DNA from: a virus
Strand: one strand, 5' to 3'
Virus record (IMG/VR): IMGVR_UViG_3300030329_003428
Coordinates: 1 to 35,055 of that record
DNA length: 35,055 bases
The notes under the pieces were generated by a model. That model worked only from the letters and a program-made list of their open reading frames with translations. It was not told where the DNA came from and searched no databases. Position numbers and translations under genes: made by a program. Numbering within the stretch: the stretch's first letter is position 1; each line of letters begins with the position of its first letter. Positions 17,695 to 24,386 of this stretch are shown here, in pieces.

Positions 17695-18384
17695 TTATCT
17701 TTCCTTTTTAAAAAGTGTCCAAGTAGCTGGGCCATAATCCCCTGCTGTTAATATCTCTCTACATAGTTCAGATGGAACAATACTTCTTAAATAATTACCC
17801 TTTAATCCCTGTGTTCCTGTTTGACTTCCTCTTGGTGCTACTGCATGATCACAATTAGGATTTCCATTTTTACATTCTTTTCTTGGTATCCAATTAAAAT
17901 CATTAGTCCATATATCTGTAGGTTTTGCTCTTTTTATAGTTTCTTCAGGAGAAAAATATTGACAATACCATATTGTTCTTCTGTATGTAGTCCAGCCCAT
18001 AACAGGCAATTTTCTTAATTTCCCTCTTGGGTTTTCTATATAATATTTTAAATAAGGATTTTTGTTTAAAAAATATCTTATAATTGAATTGCTTTTTTCT
18101 ACAATATCTACACCTAATATAGCTTCTTTTGTTTTGGGTGTATGGTCTTTATTCCAATGATGCCCAATAGATGCAACACTAAAATAAGTGCAAGGAGGAC
18201 TTGCCCATATAATATCAGGAACACCAAACTCTTTTTCTATATCTGTTGCATTGACATCTAATATATCTTTAACCAAATCTATTTTATCAAATGCTTTAAA
18301 ATCTGTAGTATAGGTTTCGTGTCCTAATTGTTCAGCAACCTTTGAAAAACTCCTAGATCCTGCAAATAATTCCAATACCTTCAT
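17695..18384 (-). CDS. C5 cytosine methyltransferase-like protein
   Basis: 229 residues, short for a C5 methyltransferase. Motif I (VLELFAGSRSFSK, residues 3-15), motif IV (ASPPC65TYFS) with the catalytic Cys, and motif VI (E117NPRG) are clear. The usual large target-recognition part is reduced, and the closing motif is GNYLRSIVPSELCREI. Such compact proteins occur in many phages and prophages and are taken to methylate cytosine against host restriction. It overlaps the HNH gene by ATGA. Distinct from the DNMT3-like enzyme at 20189-21112. Confidence 0.8.
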   Translation of the reverse strand: MKVLELFAGSRSFSKVAEQLGHETYTTDFKAFDKIDLVKDILDVNATDIEKEFGVPDIIWASPPCTYFSVASIGHHWNKDHTPKTKEAILGVDIVEKSNSIIRYFLNKNPYLKYYIENPRGKLRKLPVMGWTTYRRTIWYCQYFSPEETIKRAKPTDIWTNDFNWIPRKECKNGNPNCDHAVAPRGSQTGTQGLKGNYLRSIVPSELCREILTAGDYGPATWTLFKKER

Positions 18385-18647
18385 GATGTAAAATACTTTC
18401 TTAATAAATTAAATGCTTCTTTATATAAGTTGATTGAGTATTTGTTTTCAAATTGAAAATTACCTATATCGTGTCTTTCTCGGTGATGTTGCCTACAAAG
18501 GTTTATACAACTCCAATCCTTATGATTATTTTTGTTTGCTCCACCCATTTGTAAATGTTCTAAATGGTCAGGATCAACAGGGCTTTTGCCACATATAAGG
18601 CAAAAATGTGATTTTACATACTTAATATAGTCTTTAGTGTTTACCAC
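18381..18647 (-). CDS. HNH endonuclease (DUF968-like)
   Basis: About 88 residues from a GTG at 18647; a TTG at 18689 would give 102 but overlaps a separate membrane peptide gene. The zinc/HNH core is CLICGKSPVDPDHLEHLQMGG, with the second half CINLCRQHHRERHD (first part shown over 20 only in pieces: CLICGKSP and DPDHLEH). The two Cys pairs, the D-H-L pair and the final H-H-R-E-R-H match small phage HNH nucleases. The likely role is DNA nicking or cutting during recombination or packaging. Next to a methyltransferase it might also be part of a modification pair, but that is inference. Confidence 0.8.
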   Translation of the reverse strand: MVNTKDYIKYVKSHFCLICGKSPVDPDHLEHLQMGGANKNNHKDWSCINLCRQHHRERHDIGNFQFENKYSINLYKEAFNLLRKYFTS

Positions 18648-18745
18648 AAACCCAGCCAATCCAACACATAATAAACTATAAGATACCAAATCAATGCAGT
18701 ACCAATAAAGATACCTAAATAAATAAATACATTAGTCCAATTCAT
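18641..18745 (-). CDS. Predicted 34-aa membrane peptide
   Basis: The ATG at 18745 follows a good ribosome site (AAAAGGAACAAGAA) and overlaps the stop of the preceding 48-codon gene as ATGA. The product is almost one membrane segment: MNWTNVFIYLG, then IFIGTALIWYLIVYY and a short WLGLW end. It runs into the start of the HNH gene. Coupling on both sides supports translation. The function is unknown; it is too short to assign. Confidence 0.5.
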   Translation of the reverse strand: MNWTNVFIYLGIFIGTALIWYLIVYYVLDWLGLW

Positions 18746-18888
18746 TTCTTGTTCCTTTTCAAGTATTTTTTTCTAATTTCTTTTATTTTATCTGTTACAG
18801 TTAAATGTGAATATATAAAATCTCTTTCTTCTTCACTTCTTGTTGGTTTGCTATTAATAAAATCTATAAATTCTGTAACTCTACCCAT
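18742..18888 (-). CDS. Small hypothetical protein, 48 aa
   Basis: A 48-codon frame lies between a 59-codon gene (8-base overlap) and the 34-codon membrane peptide gene (ATGA overlap). The product is charged and helical: MGRVTEFIDFINSKPTRSEE, then TDKIKEIRKKYLKRNKK. A purine-rich AAGGGAAAG lies upstream of the ATG. No family recognised. An opposing frame at 18749-19030 is regarded as a shadow. Confidence 0.5.
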   Translation of the reverse strand: MGRVTEFIDFINSKPTRSEEERDFIYSHLTVTDKIKEIRKKYLKRNKK

Positions 18889-19060
18889 TTCTTCTTTCCC
18901 TTCTTATTGTAATAGTGTCATCTTGAATGTTAGGTATAAGTATAATATTATCACTTATTTTCCATTTCATTATATCATTCCAAACTTCAGGTGGAAGATT
19001 GGTACAATGTGGATTACTGCGAAGTATTGATTTAGATTCTTTTTCTTTCCTAGATTTCAT
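18881..19060 (-). CDS. Small hypothetical protein, 59 aa
   Basis: A 59-codon gene with a strong AGGAGAACAC ribosome site before the ATG at 19060, 11 bases after the stop of the gene upstream. It reads MKSRKEKESKSILRSNPHC, then LPPEVWNDIMKWKISDN and a strand-rich, basic end. The EVWNDI... core and overlap with the following small gene suggest a real early protein. No family recognised. Confidence 0.55.
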   Translation of the reverse strand: MKSRKEKESKSILRSNPHCTNLPPEVWNDIMKWKISDNIILIPNIQDDTITIRRERRNG

Positions 19061-19071
19061 GTGTTCTCCTA

Positions 19072-19308
19072 TTAATTAATCTCTTTTTCTAATAATTGTG
19101 TATCATATATATATGCTGGTTTTCCATCTTTTCCCATATTAATACTATCGGTTACCAATAACCCATATCTTCCTTTTTTCACATACTTTCTAAAATCTAA
19201 TAATATATCATACTTTGTTTTATGTTGTTTATTTAAAATCTTTTGTATAGGTAAAGATTTAGTTACATTTTTACTTTTAGGAATACTAAAAACACTAATT
19301 AATTTCAT
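19072..19308 (-). CDS. Hypothetical protein, 78 aa
   Basis: The ATG at 19308 overlaps the nuclease stop (ATGA) and has GGGAGTGGCGA upstream, so this start is preferred to one 11 codons earlier. The product is basic, with LPIQKILNKQHKTKYDILLDF and a closing domain GRYGLLVTDSINMGKDGKP. It is coupled to the Hjc-like nuclease and may act with it. Function unknown. Confidence 0.62.
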   Translation of the reverse strand: MKLISVFSIPKSKNVTKSLPIQKILNKQHKTKYDILLDFRKYVKKGRYGLLVTDSINMGKDGKPAYIYDTQLLEKEIN

Positions 19309-19625
19309 TCGCCACTCCCATCTTTTAACATTAATAACCAATCATCAAGTTGCTGGACAACATAAATTTGCCCTCTATCCTCTTTGATCATTTGAACATC
19401 TACATTTTCATTAGGTTTTATATGTGCTGCTAATTTCTTTCTACATTTAGCTTGAACTTTGATATTACCTTGAATACCACCTACAATTAACACATCAACT
19501 TCTTCATGACAACCTAAAGATCGTCCATTAGATCCCCAAGCTCTTGCAGCAGTTATATCATGTAACTCACAAGTTTTTACTATTTGCCTTTCAAATCTTG
19601 ATCCCTTATTTTTACTACTGTTCAT
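19305..19625 (-). CDS. Hjc-like Holliday junction resolvase / PD-(D/E)XK nuclease
   Basis: 106 residues. It opens NKGSRFE12RQIVKTCE with the conserved N-terminal Glu, then AARAWGSNGRSLG, EEVD44VLIVGG and KVQ58AK60CRKK. This is the Glu, Asp, (E/Q)xK order of archaeal-type Hjc resolvases and related phage nucleases. It probably cuts branched recombination or replication DNA so that it can be packaged. The downstream 78-residue gene is coupled to it. The Gln at the usual second Glu position is a variation. Confidence 0.75.
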   Translation of the reverse strand: MNSSKNKGSRFERQIVKTCELHDITAARAWGSNGRSLGCHEEVDVLIVGGIQGNIKVQAKCRKKLAAHIKPNENVDVQMIKEDRGQIYVVQQLDDWLLMLKDGSGE

Positions 19626-19626
19626 A

Positions 19627-20214
19627 TTAACCCTCTATTCTTGTTACTTTATGTGTATACTTATCTAATGATTCTATATTATATTGTAAATTAGAGCCTT
19701 TTTTCCTCACTCTTGAATGGCCTATGCAATTTGCTCTCCATAACCAAGATCCTCGTATAACTTCTTTTGTTCTATCGTAAATAATCATAGAATCACCAAT
19801 TTTAAGTTTTCTTAAACTTTCAATGCAAGAATGTTTATAAATCCCTGCATTACCACTATAAAATTTACCAATCATTTTATCTTGACAAGTATTACAAAAT
19901 TCTAAATTGCTTCCTTTAAGAATGTTTTGACTAAAAGATTTTAATGGTTTATAATTACCACAAGCATCACAATCAATCTTTATTTTGTCTTTTTTGTTTT
20001 GTTTATTAACATATATTCTATTTTTAGTATAATACGATAATTCTTCTATTAATCTATTTGCTTGTTTTTTATTTAAATGTCCCCAATGGTCGCAAAACTG
20101 AGAGGAACTTAGACTACCTTTTTTATATACTCTTATAGAAAACTTACCTCCTCTTTCAGATGTTTTTAATTCAAGATTCTTTTTACCCTCAGGATTTTCT
20201 ACTATTAATTTCAT
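19627..20214 (-). CDS. Zinc-ribbon protein, unknown (195 aa)
   Basis: 195 residues. Its ATG lies inside the methyltransferase C-terminus, with AGGAGATAATA before it. An N-terminal beta part (KFSIRVYKKGSLSSSQF) is followed by helix KKQANRLIEELSYYTKNR. A four-Cys zinc ribbon comes next: CDACGNYKP and, about 25 residues later, FCNTCQD. The C-terminal half has a GDSMIIYDRT segment. Overlap with the DNMT3-like gene suggests co-expression; it could be a DNA-binding partner, but there is no direct evidence. Confidence 0.65.
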   Translation of the reverse strand: MKLIVENPEGKKNLELKTSERGGKFSIRVYKKGSLSSSQFCDHWGHLNKKQANRLIEELSYYTKNRIYVNKQNKKDKIKIDCDACGNYKPLKSFSQNILKGSNLEFCNTCQDKMIGKFYSGNAGIYKHSCIESLRKLKIGDSMIIYDRTKEVIRGSWLWRANCIGHSRVRKKGSNLQYNIESLDKYTHKVTRIEG

Positions 20215-21112
20215 TATTATCTCCTATATAACTAAATATATGTTCTATTATTGGTAGTGTCCAACCATCTCCAAGTAAATTCCCTGCTTCAGAACGAGTA
20301 ATACAATCGCACCAATTATCAGGAAATCCTTGTAGCCTACATAACTCTATTTTATTTGCAGTTCTTAAATTATTATTATCTTCTATAACAGTTATCATTC
20401 CTGTTGTTGAACTTCTTTTTTTTAAATAATCTTGTTTATAGTTTATCTCATTAATTTGCCCACTATTAGTATTTAAACAGCTGTGCTTTAATTTTTTTAA
20501 TTTTCCACTAAAAATAATATCTTGAAGCATGATTTTTCTATCTTTGGGTTGTGGTATATCAGTTATAATATCGCCAAACAAACCATCTTGTCTTGTTCTA
20601 ATATTACTCCAATAATATCTATCTCTTAATTGTGCAGTTACAAGTGAAGAATTAATTCTAACAGGATATACACCTAATGCCCTTGACATTATCCCAACAT
20701 CTTTTACATTAGCAGATCCAACATTTTCTTGTAAAAACAAGACATTAGGATTTAATTCTTTTACATGATTTAAAATATCTACAAAAACAAAAAATAAACT
20801 ACTTCTACTACCTTCTAATCCTTTTCTTACAGACTGATTGCCAGCACATGATAAATCTTGACAAGGACTACCACTTAACACCATATCAACACTTTTCCAA
20901 TCAATATCCCATTCTTTCCATTTTTCTACATCTCCAATTTGTATTGTATCAGGATAATGATGTTGAGTTAGTTTTATTGCAGCAGGTTTTATTTCTGATG
21001 AATAATACTTATCAACCTTAATACCTACATTATCTAATGCAGTATGTCCTGTTGACATTCCATTGAATAAACTCAATACTACTATACCTTTATTCTTGTT
21101 GATCTTCTTCAT
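20189..21112 (-). CDS. DNMT3-like C5 cytosine DNA methyltransferase
   Basis: 307 residues with all key C5 motifs: I VLSLFNGMSTG (12-22), SE at 39-40, IV GSPC84QDLS with the catalytic Cys, VI LQEN (127-130), VIII Q161LRDR165YYW, and X GNLLGDGWTLPIIEHIF near the end. The motif I and IV wording, and KVDKYYSSEI, are closer to the DNMT3 group than to Dcm. It probably methylates phage DNA to resist restriction; the target site cannot be read from sequence. Coupled with a 39-codon frame upstream and the zinc-ribbon gene downstream. Confidence 0.88.
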   Translation of the reverse strand: MKKINKNKGIVVLSLFNGMSTGHTALDNVGIKVDKYYSSEIKPAAIKLTQHHYPDTIQIGDVEKWKEWDIDWKSVDMVLSGSPCQDLSCAGNQSVRKGLEGSRSSLFFVFVDILNHVKELNPNVLFLQENVGSANVKDVGIMSRALGVYPVRINSSLVTAQLRDRYYWSNIRTRQDGLFGDIITDIPQPKDRKIMLQDIIFSGKLKKLKHSCLNTNSGQINEINYKQDYLKKRSSTTGMITVIEDNNNLRTANKIELCRLQGFPDNWCDCITRSEAGNLLGDGWTLPIIEHIFSYIGDNNEINSRKS

Positions 21113-21209
21113 TTATACTTTCTTGCCATAAAATAGCATCTTCTTTATTTATAAATTTAGCACCATCTGTGGTAATCCATATAATATGTAATTCTGATTT
21201 AATCTTCAT
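21090..21209 (-). CDS. Small hypothetical protein, 39 aa
   Basis: A 39-codon frame bridges the zinc-finger gene upstream (11-base overlap) and the methyltransferase start (23-base overlap). It reads MKIKSELHIIWITTDGAKF, then NKEDAILWQESINEEDQQE, a compact strand-helix peptide. Ribosome site is weak. The fit to the gap supports it; family unknown. Confidence 0.42.
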   Translation of the reverse strand: MKIKSELHIIWITTDGAKFINKEDAILWQESINEEDQQE

Positions 21210-21420
21210 TTTTTCTATAGTGCCTATCTGCATTTATGCTTTGTAATACCCACCAGCACTCTCCATTGTTTGTGGCTTTCATGATCTTGTCGTAGGATTT
21301 ATTTCTTTTAAGTTCGTTATAGTAACGATTACAGGCCTTACAATAAGTGCAATTTCGGTAACCATTCTTTGCCCACTTCTTTTTGTCTGAAGTGCCACAT
21401 CTAGGGCATTTTTTATTCAT
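21199..21420 (-). CDS. Small zinc-finger protein, 73 aa
   Basis: 73 residues, with AGGAGTAAA before the ATG. An N-terminal zinc knuckle pair, CPRCGT and CTYCKAC, is followed by a basic helix (NRYYNELKRNKSYDK) and a GECWWVLQSIN end. It is similar in layout to small phage transcription or nuclease-associated zinc proteins, with the usual CxxC-x(n)-CxxC spacing. DNA binding is likely; the target is unknown. Its 5' leader contains the long hairpin at 21438-21503. Confidence 0.65.
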   Translation of the reverse strand: MNKKCPRCGTSDKKKWAKNGYRNCTYCKACNRYYNELKRNKSYDKIMKATNNGECWWVLQSINADRHYRKNED

Positions 21421-21437
21421 TTTACTCCTAATATGAA

Positions 21438-21503
21438 AGGGTAGGCATCTCTAAGGAGGGAGATACTTGAGTGTGCGAACTCGGATGCTATACTGCCTAC
21501 CCT
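21438..21503. promoter_or_regulatory. Three-way-junction-like stem-loop in leader
   Basis: A perfect 10-bp outer stem (AGGGTAGGCA with TGCCTACCCT) encloses 46 bases that hold two smaller hairpins (ATCTC/GAGAT and GAGT/ACTC), and GCATC can alternatively pair with GATGC. It lies between the 54-codon gene and the zinc-finger gene, 17 bases before the ribosome site of the latter. No long T-run follows on either strand, so it is not a clear terminator. A regulatory leader or protein-binding element is possible. Confidence 0.6.
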
Positions 21504-21508
21504 ATAAG

Positions 21509-21673
21509 TTATTTACAATTATCAATTTCTTCTAATGTCTTTTCTGCAATCTTTTTAGCTGGAGATATGTCGGCAGATTCTTCTGCTATAGCTTTTAAAC
21601 CTTCTTTTGCTATTCTTACCCTCTCTTGTAAAGTGCATATTAAAACATCAGGATATGGTCTGTTATCTTCCAT
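21509..21673 (-). CDS. Small hypothetical protein, 54 aa
   Basis: A 54-codon frame starting 2 bases after the stop of the replication-type gene, with AGGTAGAA before the ATG. The product is a mostly helical, Ala/Glu/Lys-rich peptide: MEDNRPYPDVLICTLQERV, then KEGLKAIAEESADISPAKK and an acidic end. It fills an otherwise empty gap and shows codon use like its neighbours. Function unknown. Confidence 0.52.
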   Translation of the reverse strand: MEDNRPYPDVLICTLQERVRIAKEGLKAIAEESADISPAKKIAEKTLEEIDNCK

Positions 21674-21675
21674 TT

Positions 21676-22167
21676 CTACCTATATTTATTTATTTTTGCA
21701 TTACAACAATCACTATCATCTTTATGTATAGTGAATTTATTACCAAATGTAGTTTTTTGACACTTACTACATCTACCTAATCTTGAATTTCCTGTTTTGT
21801 CAAATGGATAATATTCATCTAAGTCAATCTTCTTTTCTTGCTCAATAATTTCATCATTAAATTTTTCATTTCTTAAATATCTGATTGGATCTAACCTATA
21901 TCTCTTTTCTACCTTTTCAACATAACACTTTGTGTGCCATAATATGCCTGTAACCATAGATTGTTTGATATATTTTGCCCAATAATTTTGTGCTTGTTTT
22001 TTGGTAACTTTTTTGTCGTATTTTTTCCACCAAACATCAAAACCTTTAAGAGAAGATGGAGAGGGGGAAGAAGTCTTTGGTTTTTTCTTCATGATAATTC
22101 CAAGAACTTCTGAAGCAGCAACCCACTTCGGCTCTCCACCATTCTCTCTGATCAGTAACTCCAACAT
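21676..22167 (-). CDS. Replication-initiation-type protein with zinc end
   Basis: 163 residues, coupled to the SSB-like gene by TAATG. Residues about 43-108 (FDVWWKKYDKKVTKKQAQNY, then YVEKVEKRYRLDP and IRYLRNEKFNDEI) match the common phage replication-protein module F-x-x-F/W-W-x-x-YP-x-K-x-x-K-x-x-A...P-x-x-W/Y-L. Such modules occur in O-like and DnaT-like loaders. A C-terminal Cys set (CSKCQ, DCCN) may bind zinc. It may recruit the host replisome to the phage origin; there is no AAA+ or primase domain. Confidence 0.6.
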   Translation of the reverse strand: MLELLIRENGGEPKWVAASEVLGIIMKKKPKTSSPSPSSLKGFDVWWKKYDKKVTKKQAQNYWAKYIKQSMVTGILWHTKCYVEKVEKRYRLDPIRYLRNEKFNDEIIEQEKKIDLDEYYPFDKTGNSRLGRCSKCQKTTFGNKFTIHKDDSDCCNAKINKYR

Positions 22168-22448
22168 TAAAATGGAATGTCCTCACCATCCACTTTATAA
22201 GATGTTCCTGATGTTTGCTTTTTGTATGTGTTGTCTTGTTCTCCACCAACTTTTGACGATAAACTTAAACCAACACTTTTAAGGGTTTCGCCTTGTTTAT
22301 TAATCCAACCAGCAATTCTTAGAACAGTTCCTGCTGGTATATCTTCAGTTATTTCAATGCTACCTGAAAGATTTGGTCTTTTGTTTTCTTCGTTAGCATC
22401 TTCATTATGAAATATGGTAGCCTTACCATGATTTTTATAATCTGACAT
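22167..22448 (-). CDS. SSB-like single-stranded DNA-binding protein
   Basis: 93 residues. A strand-rich body (LSGSIEITEDIPAGTVLRIAG, shown in part, then WINKQGETLKSVGLSLSSK) could form an OB-fold. The last residues are D87-G-E-D-I-P-F, the acidic Pro-Phe tail with which bacterial SSB proteins bind replication and repair partners. Neighbours are a replication-type protein and an annealing-type protein. The body does not obviously match standard SSB, so the call rests on tail, size and context. Starts by TAATG overlap. Confidence 0.62.
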   Translation of the reverse strand: MSDYKNHGKATIFHNEDANEENKRPNLSGSIEITEDIPAGTVLRIAGWINKQGETLKSVGLSLSSKVGGEQDNTYKKQTSGTSYKVDGEDIPF

Positions 22449-22819
22449 TATTTATTCTCCTTTTTTGTAAATCTCTTTTTGTTATATTCTAAGTTTTTTA
22501 CTATATCTTTAGACCAAACTTTTGTTAAGCTATTTCTTTCAAGATGCCACAATAAATACCAAACAAGATAATTAAAATCTTCATTATCTAATTTAAAAAC
22601 ACACATTGGGCGACTATGAGGCATCATCATCCAATTTATTATTGATCTTAAATGTAGAACTGCCCTTCCCTCAAGTGCAGGTTCTAATATATCGTGAAAA
22701 TCTAACTTTTCATCTTCTATTACAATAAGTTCTTCTATGACTTTTTGTATGTGTTCAGAGCAAGGCATTACACAATTTCTAATTTTAGATATTTCTTTTT
22801 CTATATATTCTTTGTGCAT
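22448..22819 (-). CDS. Hypothetical early protein, 123 aa
   Basis: 123 residues, with AAAGGAGAGTAA before the ATG. A largely helical protein: EKEISKIRNCVMPCSEHIQ, VIEELIVIEDEKLDFHDIL, then WMMMPHSRPMCVFKLDNEDF and YLVWYLLWHLERN. It has a His/Cys-rich N-terminal part and a hydrophobic, Trp-rich C-terminal helix. It sits within the replication-recombination cluster. No family recognised. Confidence 0.65.
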   Translation of the reverse strand: MHKEYIEKEISKIRNCVMPCSEHIQKVIEELIVIEDEKLDFHDILEPALEGRAVLHLRSIINWMMMPHSRPMCVFKLDNEDFNYLVWYLLWHLERNSLTKVWSKDIVKNLEYNKKRFTKKENK

Positions 22820-23383
22820 TTACTCTCCTTTATTAGATTTTTCTTCATTATATAAATTTATTAGTATTGAAGCATCAGACATAGTCATAGAATCATATTC
22901 TGTATCATCTAATGGTTGATGCCCTAATTCGTTTCTAAGATTTGCAACTAATTTTTTTTGTGGGCCTGTAGCTATTTTTTGGTTCTTTGGTAGATTATCA
23001 ACAAAATCTTCTTCACTTGAATATATCTCACCATATACCCCAATTAACTTGAGTATCAACCTGTCTTTCAGTCGCTTTTCGGCCATAGAATGAACATACT
23101 GATTAAAGCAATTAGATTTTAAATCTGCCTCACCAACTGTCCATTCCATTTTAAGATCTTCACCCTCACCAATCGTTGCAGCACAATAAAGAACAGAGTG
23201 ATCTCTTTGTACTACTAAAAATCTTGGTTCAGAATATTTTATTTTTTCATGTCTTGCTATTCTTTCACAGGCATGATGTTTTATAATGTCTTTACCACTC
23301 CTTTTTTCTTTATAAAAGTCGTCTTTTTTTAAGAAGTTATATTTGTCTAGTAGTTGTGCTACTATTGTTATTTTGTTTGCCAT
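22820..23383 (-). CDS. Candidate single-strand annealing (Rad52-like) protein
   Basis: 187 residues from the ATG at 23383, chosen for its AAAGGAAC ribosome site; an earlier in-frame ATG would overlap the regulator gene. The core reads EPRFLVVQRDHSVLYCAATI, MEWTVGEAD, then Y-V-H-S-M-A-E-K-R-L-K-D-R-L-I-L-K-L-I-G. This G-E-A-x...AEKRaKdRaILKLiGl-x-G pattern recurs in marine phage annealing-type proteins. The end has GPQKKLVANLRNELG, a possible small helical domain. It would pair complementary DNA strands in recombination with the SSB-like and NinB-like proteins. Confidence 0.58.
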   Translation of the reverse strand: MANKITIVAQLLDKYNFLKKDDFYKEKRSGKDIIKHHACERIARHEKIKYSEPRFLVVQRDHSVLYCAATIGEGEDLKMEWTVGEADLKSNCFNQYVHSMAEKRLKDRLILKLIGVYGEIYSSEEDFVDNLPKNQKIATGPQKKLVANLRNELGHQPLDDTEYDSMTMSDASILINLYNEEKSNKGE

Positions 23384-23384
23384 T

Positions 23385-23564
23385 TTAGTTCCTTTCTTCA
23401 TAATACAAATCAGACATTTTACAGCGAAGATGCTTAGCGAGTGCCTTGATGTGTTGTTTTTTTGGTCGTCTTCTACCTGCAATCCAATTACTGATTTCAG
23501 TTTTATGGACTTTACATATTTTTTCAGCTAGAAATTTACTTGTGTAGCCTGATTTTTTAATCAT
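23385..23564 (-). CDS. Cro/CI-type HTH regulator
   Basis: 59 residues from ATG 23564, which follows AGGTAGT and lies 10 bases after the previous stop. An open frame reaches 23672 but the earlier ATGs lack a ribosome site. The helix-turn-helix is SKFLAEKICKVHKTEISNWI, followed by AGRRRPKKQHIKALAKHLRC, which fits the XRE family: conserved A-E, the S-x-W of the recognition helix and the R-R-P-K loop. It is likely a repressor or early-gene regulator. Candidate operators are the TGCATTATTT repeats at 25657-25697. Confidence 0.75.
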   Translation of the reverse strand: MIKKSGYTSKFLAEKICKVHKTEISNWIAGRRRPKKQHIKALAKHLRCKMSDLYYEERN

Positions 23565-23574
23565 ACTACCTATG

Positions 23575-23841
23575 TTATTTTTTATCAATTTCCCAACTCC
23601 ATTTCCCATACATTGAATTGTATTTAGTTTTTGTTTTTTTGGGTTTATATTCCCATTTATCTGAGGCAACATTATATCTATATCTATCGCCTTTGTTTAC
23701 ATAATTCCATTCTTTTGTATCATAATTATACTTATATCCAGCAAATAAAATGGGAGTGCTAATCACAGTTAAAAGAAAGGTAAACATAACTACCCTATAC
23801 CTCACGATATAAGGACACTCCCACAAATTATTGATTTTCAT
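23575..23841 (-). CDS. Small exported protein with Y-N...W repeats (88 aa)
   Basis: 88 residues from ATG 23841 (GAGAGGCTTGAAG upstream); an ATG at 23865 is possible. An N-terminal membrane or signal segment (VVMFTFLLTVISTPILFAG) is followed by three copies of a Tyr/Trp repeat: YNYDTKEWNYV, YRYNVASDKWEYK and YNSMYGKWSWE. The domain would face the periplasm or outside. No family recognised. It might change the host envelope, for example exclude other phages, but this is inference. Confidence 0.62.
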   Translation of the reverse strand: MKINNLWECPYIVRYRVVMFTFLLTVISTPILFAGYKYNYDTKEWNYVNKGDRYRYNVASDKWEYKPKKTKTKYNSMYGKWSWEIDKK

Positions 23842-23977
23842 CTTCAAGCCTCTCGTTTTCATCATAAACTATTATTTCAATTCTTATACCTTTATGATTC
23901 TTCATATCTATATCTGCAAGAACTTGATATTTTGCAGTTAATTCGCTGATTAATAAATCACTAGATTTCTTCGCCAT
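23828..23977 (-). CDS. Small hypothetical protein, 49 aa
   Basis: A 49-codon gene with a strong AAAGGAGC ribosome site before ATG 23977. It overlaps the gene upstream by 17 bases and the exported protein gene by 14, so its 3' end carries the GAGAGG ribosome site of the next gene. The product (MAKKSSDLLISELTAKYQVL, then IRIEIIVYDENERLEDENQ) looks like a helix followed by a strand and an acidic tail. Function unknown. Confidence 0.58.
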   Translation of the reverse strand: MAKKSSDLLISELTAKYQVLADIDMKNHKGIRIEIIVYDENERLEDENQ

Positions 23978-24386
23978 CAAAAAGCTCCTTTATGTAGTCG
24001 TATAGGGGGTGTTTTCTATCATAATTTTGTTTGCTAAAAACCCTTTTTGAAGCATTATCAAACTTTGTTGGTATATGTTCTTCAGATTTTGATATTTTTT
24101 CCTTAATAACCTTCTTTTTAGTGATTTTTGGTATCATATCTTCTGCCCACACACAACAATAACATCCACCACATTTGACTGATTCGCAGTATTCTAATTG
24201 TTCTTCTCTAGTTTGGTGGGATTTGAATGTGTGAGGTTGATAACCATACCCATCAAAATAAACCAATTTAGTTTTACCATTATAATATTCTTTGATTAAA
24301 TTGCCTTTTCTATCCACCTTAATCCAATGCAATTTTCTATATACCCACCTATCTCCATTAATGATTTGACAATATGCTATAGCCAT
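23961..24386 (-). CDS. Hypothetical protein with Cys cluster, 141 aa
   Basis: 141 residues, coupled to the gene upstream by TAATG. N-terminal strands (RWVYRKLHWIKVDRKGNLIK, then YYNGKTKLVYFDG) are followed by a Cys cluster, CESVKCGGCYCC, that could bind a metal. A basic linker and a helix YDRKHPLYDYIKELFDGEEI (end) close it. Early operon position. No family recognised. Confidence 0.65.
   Translation of the reverse strand: MAIAYCQIINGDRWVYRKLHWIKVDRKGNLIKEYYNGKTKLVYFDGYGYQPHTFKSHQTREEQLEYCESVKCGGCYCCVWAEDMIPKITKKKVIKEKISKSEEHIPTKFDNASKRVFSKQNYDRKHPLYDYIKELFDGEEI

Noticed and set aside
18749-19030. A 93-codon plus-strand frame, hydrophobic at its start
   Set aside because: It opposes three overlapping minus-strand genes with good ribosome sites, and its residues look like complement translation. 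No ribosome site.
21439-21502. Cloverleaf-like fold taken as a tRNA
   Set aside because: Length about 64, no proper T-loop position or anticodon arm; kept only as a structured leader.
22046-22249. A 67-codon minus-strand frame across the replication-type gene start
   Set aside because: Conflicts with the two coupled genes and has no motif.
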